From NCBI GenBank assembly GCA_023415915.1, contig JAEZIZ010000131.1, forward strand, positions 1 to 17,268: a stretch of DNA of 17,268 bases, read 5' to 3'. This stretch comes from Bacillota bacterium. GTDB taxonomy: Bacteria; Bacillota; Clostridia; Christensenellales; SZUA-584. Below the pieces are notes generated by a model. It did not search any database. It worked only from the letters and a program-made list of their open reading frames with translations, and had not been told where the DNA came from. The position numbers and the translations under genes are program-made. Shown piece by piece: positions 6,822 to 12,822 of the stretch. Numbering within the stretch: the first letter of the stretch is position 1; every line of letters starts with the position of its first letter.

Positions 6822-8182
6822 TCGCCTCTCCGCCTTTTTGCCCAGCCTTCAATGACCGTCTGCCTTGATCTTGCGATGCACAGCGCGTCTTTCTCCACGT
6901 CCTTTGTTACGGTGGAACCCGCCGCGACGTACGCGCCGTCCTCTACCGTCACGGGCGCTATGAGGTTCACGTTGCATCCTATGAACGCGTTCTTCCCAAC
7001 CGTCGTACGCGACTTTTTCTGCCCGTCGTAGTTGACGAACACCACGCCGCAGCCTATGTTGGTCTTCTCGCCAATCTCTCCGTCGCCTATATATGTAAGG
7101 TGCGAAACCTTCGCTCCATCCTTTATCGTAGAGTTCTTTACCTCCACAAAGTCGCCCACGCGGCACCCGTTGCCTATCACGCTGCCCGGCCGCAGGTATG
7201 CGTACGGCCCTATGGTGCTGTTTTCGCCCACGCTCGAGTCGAGTATCACTGAATTTTGCACCTTGGTCCCCTTGCCTATGGAGCTGTTGCTTATCCTGCT
7301 GCCGGGATAGAGCACCGCGTCCTCGGCTATCACCGTGTTCCCTTCCAACGTGACGCCCGGGTAAATTACAACGTCCTGCCCTATTTTAACGCCCGCTTCT
7401 ATATACGTGCTGTCCGGGTCAATAATAGCCACGCCGTCCAGCATCAAAGCCTCGTTTATACGCTTTCTGAGCAGCGCCGCAGCCTTTGCAAGCTGCACTC
7501 TGTCGTTGACGCCCATGCATTCTTCGGCGTCCGCGCATATTATAGCCTTTGCGCCGTAACCTTTATCCGATATGTATTTGACGCAATCGGTTATATAATA
7601 TTCGTTCTGCGAATTGTCGTTATTAAGAGCGGAGAGCGCTTCCAAAAGATACGGTATCTTAAAGCAGTATACGGACGGGTTGACTTCCTTAATGCAAAGC
7701 TCTTCCTCGGTAGCGTCCTTATGCTCCACTATGCGCAGCGTGTTTTCTCCGCGCACTATGCGCCCGTAACCAGTCGGGTCCTCCACTACCGCCGATAGCA
7801 GGCACAATCCAAGGTCCTGCGACTGCGCAGTATCTATAATCTTACGCAGCGTTTCCGCGCGCAGCAGCGGCATATCGCCTGCCACAACAAGCGCGTATCC
7901 GTCGCCTTCTAGGTATTCCTTTGCGCACATGACGGCGTGGCCTGTGCCGAGCTGCTCAGGCTGCACTGCGTAGCTTACGCTGTCGCCGAAGTATTCTTTT
8001 ACCTGCTCCGCGCCGCTGCCAATAACTACGACCGGCTTTTGCCCCGTCGCTTCCCTCGCGGCGTCCACAGCCCATGCGGCAAGCGGCTTGCCCGCCGCCG
8101 AATGCAGCACCTTGGGCGTTTTTGACTTCATGCGCTTGCCTTCGCCCGCAGCGAGTATAATAGCGTTACAATTTGAAACCAT
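6818..8182 (-). CDS. glmU: Bifunctional GlcN-1-P acetyltransferase / GlcNAc-1-P uridylyltransferase
   Basis: GlmU makes UDP-GlcNAc, the precursor of peptidoglycan and other envelope glycans, by acetylating GlcN-1-P and then coupling it to UTP. Its 454 residues match the usual length. The N-terminal nucleotidyltransferase shows LAAGEGKRMKS (10-20), QLGTGHA (77-83), AGDMPL (101-106) and GYGRIVR (138-144). From about residue 250 the protein has the I/V-x-G hexapeptide pattern of a left-handed beta-helix. The acetyltransferase signature SHLTYIGD (360-367; H361 is the expected catalytic base) and VNYDG (383-387) follow. The ATG has AAGGAG about 8 nt upstream. It is the first gene of the operon glmU-HAD-pth-mfd-lipoprotein, driven by the promoter at 8292-8320. 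Confidence 0.98.
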   Translation of the reverse strand: MVSNCNAIILAAGEGKRMKSKTPKVLHSAAGKPLAAWAVDAAREATGQKPVVVIGSGAEQVKEYFGDSVSYAVQPEQLGTGHAVMCAKEYLEGDGYALVVAGDMPLLRAETLRKIIDTAQSQDLGLCLLSAVVEDPTGYGRIVRGENTLRIVEHKDATEEELCIKEVNPSVYCFKIPYLLEALSALNNDNSQNEYYITDCVKYISDKGYGAKAIICADAEECMGVNDRVQLAKAAALLRKRINEALMLDGVAIIDPDSTYIEAGVKIGQDVVIYPGVTLEGNTVIAEDAVLYPGSRISNSSIGKGTKVQNSVILDSSVGENSTIGPYAYLRPGSVIGNGCRVGDFVEVKNSTIKDGAKVSHLTYIGDGEIGEKTNIGCGVVFVNYDGQKKSRTTVGKNAFIGCNVNLIAPVTVEDGAYVAAGSTVTKDVEKDALCIARSRQTVIEGWAKRRRGE

Positions 8183-8291
8183 TGAACTATCTCCTTATTC
8201 TTTAAGGCCGCAATACATGGGAAGATAAAGCATCACCCGGGATATTAAGCCTTAAGAAGCGGTATATGCTAATTAATGAATTACCATATAG

Positions 8292-8320
8292 ATATTAGTT
8301 TATTATATTTTCCGTGTCAA
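8292..8320 (-). promoter_or_regulatory. Sigma-A-type promoter of the glmU operon
   Basis: The minus strand carries a perfect TTGACA (8315-8320), a 17-bp spacer and TAATAT (8292-8297). The predicted start near 8285 leaves a leader of about 100 nt before the glmU ATG. It lies 26 nt past the fosX stop, which separates fosX from the operon. Confidence 0.8.
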
Positions 8321-8346
8321 CTTAAACCGGCAAACAAAAGCAGCCT

Positions 8347-8808
8347 TCATAAAGCAAGCGTGTGTCGCTGTCCGTTCCGCATCCGTACTTTAAAGCATTG
8401 CTTGTTAACGACGCCATAACAGGCAAGTCTGTCGGCAAGGCTGCCCGTATGCAGTTCAAACAGGTGGTTATCATAATCATAAAAATATATGGATTTGCCT
8501 TCACCCTCGACACGAGTACGGCCGGGTATTATCATTGCTCCTGCTTCATTTATTTTTGTTATATATTCATCTATTTCATGTTCATCAATCTGAAAAGCTA
8601 TATGATTATATGTACGTTCCTGTAAAGGCTCGCCCTCCATGATGCAAAGCCATACGCCGTTTATAGATAAGTATTTTTCTTTGGAGTAAGAGAAAGTCTT
8701 ATCCCCGCTTGAGTAGATTTCCTTCGCGTCAAACACTTTTTTTAGGAGTATAGCTGTGCGTGTAATATCTTTTACTATAAACGTAATATGGCTCAGACCC
8801 AAAACCAT
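8347..8808 (-). CDS. fosX: FosX-type fosfomycin resistance hydrolase
   Basis: FosX is a cytoplasmic Mn-dependent enzyme of the glyoxalase/VOC superfamily that opens the epoxide of fosfomycin with water. The protein resembles Listeria FosX along most of its length: GLSHIT.IVKD, EIYSSGDKTFS.SKEK, CIMEG..LQERTYNHIAFQI, GEGKSIYFYD.DNHLFELH.G. The expected metal ligands H7, H69 and E118 are present, and E44, the general base that separates FosX from the thiol-using FosA/FosB, is also present. At 153 residues it is about 20 longer than the roughly 133-residue relatives; the tail after DRLACY is not recognisable. The gene is visibly more AT-rich than its neighbours and sits alone between a terminator and a promoter, suggesting acquisition. 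The RBS is weak (AAAGG 10 nt upstream). Confidence 0.92.
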   Translation of the reverse strand: MVLGLSHITFIVKDITRTAILLKKVFDAKEIYSSGDKTFSYSKEKYLSINGVWLCIMEGEPLQERTYNHIAFQIDEHEIDEYITKINEAGAMIIPGRTRVEGEGKSIYFYDYDNHLFELHTGSLADRLACYGVVNKQCFKVRMRNGQRHTLAL

Positions 8809-8849
8809 ACCGCCGCCGCCTTTTATACTGATATTTGTACTGATATAAG

Positions 8850-8869
8850 AAAAAGCCGCCTTTTGCGGC
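8850..8869 (-). terminator. Intrinsic terminator of pfkA
   Basis: A GCCGC/GCGGC stem (8865-8869 with 8855-8859, 5-nt loop) is followed on the minus strand by TTTTTCTT, 17 nt past the pfkA stop. The short stem could let some transcription through into fosX, for which I see no convincing promoter of its own. Confidence 0.75.
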
Positions 8870-8886
8870 AGCCTTTCAGCGTTATT

Positions 8887-9939
8887 CTATTCTCCGTAGC
8901 TTATGCCTATGTCGCGGCCAATGCTTAAAAGATCCGCATCAAGCGGTATGGTTTTAGTTCTTCCCGCAACGTCCTCGATCTTGTTGGACGTCACTTTTCC
9001 GTCGTTCACCGCGACGGTCCTGCCGAAATTCTTCTGCTTTATAAGCTTCGCGGCATGCACGCCCATCTGCGTCGCGAGCACGCGGTCATATGGGCACGGC
9101 GGGCCTCCCCTCTGGTAATGCCCCGGAACGACCACTCGCGTCTCTATGTCTATCACCTGATTAAGCTCGTCCGCGAGCTTGTAGCCCACCGAGTAGTGTT
9201 TGCCCTTAAGATTCTGGTCGGGCGCGTCGTCTATGCTTCTTGCGCCTTCCGCTATCGCTATTATCGAGAAGTGCTTGCCGCGCTCGTACCTGTCGTTTAT
9301 CACGTCCGCGACGGAATTTATGTTGTACGGTATCTCGGGTATGAGTATCACGTCCGCGCCGCCCGCAAGCCCCGCGCTTAACGTCAGCCAGCCCGCGGTG
9401 TTGCCCATCAGCTCTACTATTATCACCCGCGAGTGGGATATCGCCGTAGTATGCACGCGGTCAATTACGTCGGTAGCTATGTCTATGGCGCTCTGGTACC
9501 CGAACGTCACTTCCGTCGCCCATATGTCGTTGTCAATGGTCTTGGGCAGCCCAATGACATTGAGGCCCTGCCCGGCGAGCAGCCCGGCCGCCGTATGCGT
9601 GCCGTTGCCGCCTATCGTAACAAGGCAGTCAAGCTGCATCTTCTCGTAGTTTTTAACCATCGCTTTAGTCGTGTCAAGGTACCTGCCGGTGTTCTCGCGC
9701 CCATGTACGCTCTGCCTTGACGTGCCGAGTATCGTGCCGCCCAGCGTAAGCAGCCCGGAGAACTCTTCCCTGTGCATCACACGGTATTCCCCGTTAATAA
9801 GCCCGCCGTAGCCGCCCATTATTCCAACAATCTCGGCGTCTTTAAACAACTGGTACGACGCTTTTGCAACTCCCCTTATCGCCGCGTTCAGCCCGGGGCA
9901 GTCACCGCCGCTCGTCAGGATACCTATTCTCTTTGCCAT
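8887..9939 (-). CDS. pfkA: 6-phosphofructokinase, mixed-motif type (phosphoryl donor uncertain)
   Basis: The enzyme phosphorylates fructose-6-phosphate to fructose-1,6-bisphosphate, the committed step of glycolysis. At 350 residues it carries TSGGDCPGLNA (9-19), GGTILGTSR (67-75), GGNGT (110-114), PKTIDND (132-138) and a C-terminal RGGPPCPYDR. The donor-site motifs are mixed. The Gly in GGNG (equivalent to E. coli G104) fits ATP, whereas Lys in PKTIDND (E. coli has PGTIDND) is typical of PPi-dependent and long or group III enzymes. The usual catalytic/Mg Asp of GGDG is Asn (N112), and MGR is MGN (178-180). It therefore belongs to the divergent clostridial type rather than classic E. coli-like PfkA, and could be ATP- or PPi-dependent. 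GGAGG lies 6 nt before the ATG; it has its own promoter and terminator. The stop is TAG. Confidence 0.93.
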   Translation of the reverse strand: MAKRIGILTSGGDCPGLNAAIRGVAKASYQLFKDAEIVGIMGGYGGLINGEYRVMHREEFSGLLTLGGTILGTSRQSVHGRENTGRYLDTTKAMVKNYEKMQLDCLVTIGGNGTHTAAGLLAGQGLNVIGLPKTIDNDIWATEVTFGYQSAIDIATDVIDRVHTTAISHSRVIIVELMGNTAGWLTLSAGLAGGADVILIPEIPYNINSVADVINDRYERGKHFSIIAIAEGARSIDDAPDQNLKGKHYSVGYKLADELNQVIDIETRVVVPGHYQRGGPPCPYDRVLATQMGVHAAKLIKQKNFGRTVAVNDGKVTSNKIEDVAGRTKTIPLDADLLSIGRDIGISYGE

Positions 9940-9968
9940 ATGGCGCCTCCATAATCATTTATATTTCA

Positions 9969-9997
9969 AGTATACATAAAAGCCGAATGCTTTTCAA
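9969..9997 (-). promoter_or_regulatory. Sigma-A-type promoter of pfkA
   Basis: The minus strand carries TTGAAA (9992-9997), a 17-bp spacer and TATACT (9969-9974), predicting a start about 23 nt before the pfkA ATG. Confidence 0.75.
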
Positions 9998-10139
9998 TTA
10001 TTGTGCATAAATGCTTTTTATTCCGGAAAATCAAACGATAAACATTAATGCTTATTCGGTATGTATTGTTAATACCCTAAAATACCTTATTGAAACGCTG
10101 TACGCACTTGCTCACTCCGCTGACACAAAAACCTTACTC

Positions 10140-10167
10140 AAAAAAAAGAAGCAGGAAAACCTGCTTC
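10140..10167 (-). terminator. Intrinsic terminator of the zinc-ribbon/binding-protein fusion gene
   Basis: A perfect 8-bp stem GAAGCAGG/CCTGCTTC with a 4-nt loop (10148-10167) is followed on the minus strand by eight T (10147-10140), 16 nt past the stop codon. Confidence 0.93.
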
Positions 10168-10183
10168 CCGGTAAAATCTTATG

Positions 10184-12469
10184 TTAATACGTATACGGTT
10201 CCAAAGAACGCGTCTGGGGGACGGTGTCGCCGCCTTTTATTTCATATATCCTGCTTACAGCGTTATATGCCTCGTCGGATACGGAAAAATACATATACGT
10301 TACGTATGTGCTGCCCTGCGGTGCGGCTGTCATCTCGTACATAATGTCTTCCTCGACAAAGCAGATGAGCGTACCAGCAAACCCGTTGACGTTAAGCGTG
10401 TTAAGCACTGCCTGCGAGCAGAACGGGTCGAAGCATACTACGGTGCTTAAGTCCGGATAATTGCCAAGCGCGGCCTCCGTTAGCTTCACTGCCTCTTCGC
10501 TGTCGAATTGGCTGTAACCGATTCCCAGCAATGCGGCATCGGCGCCCAGAGCGGCCGTAAAGCCTTCCTCCAAAACCGCCGAAAACTGCACCTCCTGCAT
10601 TGCGCTTATAGCATATATATTTCCGCTGCAATATCCTGCCAGCGTTGCCGCAGCCGTCTCAAAATTGCGCGTTACCGCGTCGTAGCTACCGTCGGAAAAG
10701 TCGCTTAACACAACGAAAGGCACGCCCGCGGCGCTTGCCTCGCTTTGCATAGACGCAAGTCCAGCGTTGTCCGCCATAGGTACTATGATAATACCGTCCA
10801 TGCCCTGCGCGAGCATAAGCGAAACCTGTGTTTTTTCCGTTGAGGCATCATAATCGGTAGCGGCTACGGTCAATTCCCCGCCGTAATACGCAAGCTCCTT
10901 CTCTATCGCAGAGGCGAGCTCCTTATAATACCCGCCGTCCGTGTTAGGTACTATCAGCCCGATTTGATCTGAGGCTGACGGCGCTTCTGAAACGGCAGGC
11001 TCCTCGGAAACAGAAGGGATTTCGAACGGGTCAGGAATCTTTGCCGGGCCCGAAGAACCTGCCACCATGAAGTAGTCAAGCAGGCTTGAGATGTCAGTAA
11101 TATCCGCCCCTGACGTATCCATGCTGAACCTGTTGTCGTCTTCAACGTTTGCCATGCTGAATTTAATGGACTCTTTATATGTCAGGCTGTAATCGCCGCT
11201 GTTCGGAACAGAAATGCTGATTTTGCCTTCAACATTGCCGCCCGACCATTTTTCGCTTCCGTCAATCTTAAGCGTGCCGTCCGCGGCCGTTATACCGGCG
11301 TTGTATGTTATGCCGCCGCTCGTCTTCTTATAGCTTATCTTGCCCGTAACGTCCGCGCTCTCTTCCGGCGTATGCAACGCGAACGTTATGTCGTTTCCGC
11401 CGTCCCGCTTTGAGTAAGCAAACTTAAAGTTAATACTTTCCCCGTTGGAATTCGCCTCAAGTTCCAGCGAAACGGGAACGCCGCCCTCATAAGCAAGCTC
11501 CCATACGAGCTCAAAATCAGCGGCGTCTTTTGTAGCTTCCATGGCATCCACGGCGGTTTTAAGCACTTGCTCTATGTCCACGGTCGTACCCGAAACGTCT
11601 TTTAAAAAGTCTTCCAGCTCTTCTTTAAGCTTCTTATCCTTGCCGAGCTTATCGGTAAAAGTTTTGAGCGTGTCCGTTATGTCGTCGGGCGTAAGAGTGA
11701 GAGTGGTAACCGAGCCGCTGCTTTTAAAGCAATCCGCGCTTATGCTGTTCACGAACAGCTCCGCCAGCTTTTTATAATCCAGCTTTGTCTTCCCTGCGCT
11801 GCCGGTCAGCCCTTCCGCCAATGCCTTGATCCTGTCGGAGAGCGCCATGGTTTTTGAAAGATCGGCTTCCGACGCGAATTTGAGGCCCGTAACATTGTCG
11901 CCTGATTCTGCGAACAGCGTATCTTCCAGCAGCAGCAGCCTTGCCGCAACAACTCCGCCGCTTTCCGCGCTGAATCCTAATGACTTTTTGTCATATGCCG
12001 CTTCCACCGTTGCCGTAAACGTCTCGCCGCCTATTTCCGACGTAATGTCGACGCTTATATCGAACGGCTCCTTAAGCAGCTTTTCAAACGTATCGCTTCC
12101 AAGGCCGGAAAACGCTCCGGAAAAAACCTTTACGTTATCGTTTATGAATTTCGTTTGTACAGTATTGCCGGAGAGCGGCCCGCCTCCTCCCATCGCGGGC
12201 AATACGACAAATACCACCACCGCGGCTATAGCTAGTACGAGCGCTGCGGCAATGCCTATCCAAAGAAACTTCTTTGACTTCTTTTTTGGCGGCTGCGCCG
12301 GCTGCAGCGGCTGCCCATAGGGAGGCTGAACTGGTTGCTGGCTGTACGGCGGCTGCAATGGCTGCTGAGCGGGCTGTCCGCCCTGAGCAGGCTCTCCCTG
12401 CCTGGCTCCGCAGGCGCTGCAAAACAATTCGCCGTCGTTTACTGGCGACCCGCATTTGTAACAATACAT
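10184..12469 (-). CDS. Zinc-ribbon, single-TM protein with C-terminal periplasmic-binding-protein-like domain
   Basis: No named family covers this 761-residue protein. Order: zinc ribbon C3-x2-C6...C17-x2-C20; Pro/Gln linker (21-61); basic KKKSKK (62-67); one membrane helix (about 68-91), so the ribbon should be cytoplasmic and the rest outside; an unrecognised domain (about 100-470) shared with the paralogue upstream; a Pro/Ser/Glu linker (about 475-500); then a domain resembling type I sugar-binding proteins (RbsB/LacI fold) from IGLIVPNTDGGYYKELASAI (503-522) with GMDGIIIVPMADNA (556-569), AAGVPFVVLSD (580-590) and NYPDLSTVVCFDPFCSQAV (670-688). Typical ribose-contact residues are not evident, so the ligand is open. 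No transporter genes are nearby. The ATG at 12469 was chosen because GGAGG lies 10 nt upstream and a 44-residue upstream extension would run through the promoter. It is probably a surface sensor or envelope protein. Confidence 0.85.
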   Translation of the reverse strand: MYCYKCGSPVNDGELFCSACGARQGEPAQGGQPAQQPLQPPYSQQPVQPPYGQPLQPAQPPKKKSKKFLWIGIAAALVLAIAAVVVFVVLPAMGGGGPLSGNTVQTKFINDNVKVFSGAFSGLGSDTFEKLLKEPFDISVDITSEIGGETFTATVEAAYDKKSLGFSAESGGVVAARLLLLEDTLFAESGDNVTGLKFASEADLSKTMALSDRIKALAEGLTGSAGKTKLDYKKLAELFVNSISADCFKSSGSVTTLTLTPDDITDTLKTFTDKLGKDKKLKEELEDFLKDVSGTTVDIEQVLKTAVDAMEATKDAADFELVWELAYEGGVPVSLELEANSNGESINFKFAYSKRDGGNDITFALHTPEESADVTGKISYKKTSGGITYNAGITAADGTLKIDGSEKWSGGNVEGKISISVPNSGDYSLTYKESIKFSMANVEDDNRFSMDTSGADITDISSLLDYFMVAGSSGPAKIPDPFEIPSVSEEPAVSEAPSASDQIGLIVPNTDGGYYKELASAIEKELAYYGGELTVAATDYDASTEKTQVSLMLAQGMDGIIIVPMADNAGLASMQSEASAAGVPFVVLSDFSDGSYDAVTRNFETAAATLAGYCSGNIYAISAMQEVQFSAVLEEGFTAALGADAALLGIGYSQFDSEEAVKLTEAALGNYPDLSTVVCFDPFCSQAVLNTLNVNGFAGTLICFVEEDIMYEMTAAPQGSTYVTYMYFSVSDEAYNAVSRIYEIKGGDTVPQTRSLEPYTY

Positions 12470-12547
12470 TAATGAATTCCCTCCGTATAATTTACTTGTC
12501 TTTATGGGTAAAGGATTAAAACTTGTTTTCCCTGAGCGTTTTACTAA

Positions 12548-12562
12548 TCTCATAATATGAGA
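12548..12562. promoter_or_regulatory. Palindrome over the -10 box, candidate operator
   Basis: A perfect 15-bp odd-centred inverted repeat, TCTCATA-A-TATGAGA, covers the -10 hexamer of the fusion-gene promoter. A repressor bound here would block initiation. Its core, CATAATATG, also occurs at the -10 of the paralogous gene. Confidence 0.4.
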
Positions 12563-12580
12563 AAATTCGACATCAGTCAA
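12552..12580 (-). promoter_or_regulatory. Sigma-A-type promoter of the zinc-ribbon/binding-protein fusion gene
   Basis: The minus strand carries TTGACT (12575-12580), a 17-bp spacer and TATTAT (12552-12557). Hexamers and spacing are identical to the promoter of the paralogous gene upstream. The predicted leader is about 75 nt. Confidence 0.75.
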
Positions 12581-12673
12581 CAAAATGTTAGCCGGTGACA
12601 CGTCGTACTTCAGTATACGTATAATTATTTAATATTGGCATCAATTGAGCCGTCTTTACTGCATTTAAGCATA

Positions 12674-12702
12674 TATAAGAAAAGAGGGCGGACAACCCGC
12701 CC
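12674..12702 (-). terminator. Intrinsic terminator of the shorter zinc-ribbon gene
   Basis: A GC-only 6-bp stem GGGCGG/CCGCCC (12686-12691 with 12697-12702, 5-nt loop) is followed on the minus strand by TCTTTTCTTATATAT. On the plus strand a TTTTT follows too, so it could act in both directions. It is about 120 nt past the stop, an unusually long 3' UTR. Confidence 0.75.
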
Positions 12703-12822
12703 CCGTGTTTTTATCCAATGCTGTTTGCGCTTAACTCAATGATTATTGCCCAATGCTTTTCCCGTTGCAATAAAACTAGTTGACATCAACAAGACCGGCC
12801 GGTTAACCCGCCCGCTAGATCG

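Larger units (their letters stand above)
12470..12822. other. 353-nt intergenic region between the two zinc-ribbon genes
   Basis: It holds the terminator of the upstream gene (12674-12702) and the promoter/palindrome of the downstream gene (12548-12580). Between the stop at 12823 and the terminator lie about 120 nt with no coding signal. This stretch includes the palindromes ACCGGCCGGT and GGTTAACC near 12800 and two copies of CCAATGCT about 34 nt apart (12716 and 12750). Reading past the stop gives no similarity to the binding-protein domain of the paralogue. I see no small gene or RNA gene here. Confidence 0.6.

Noticed and set aside
8322..8346. A terminator directly after fosX
   Set aside because: The 26 nt between the fosX stop and the glmU -35 box contain no convincing stem with a T-tract.
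10093..10108. Possible CcpA cre site upstream of pfkA (TGAAACGCTGTACG)
   Set aside because: It lacks one base of the TGAAANCGNT spacing and the symmetrical half, and lies more than 90 bp upstream of the promoter.
12470..12601. A 44-residue N-terminal extension of the fusion protein
   Set aside because: It would cover the TTGACT/TATTAT promoter and lacks an RBS, while the ATG at 12469 has GGAGG at fair distance and begins exactly at the zinc ribbon as in the paralogue.
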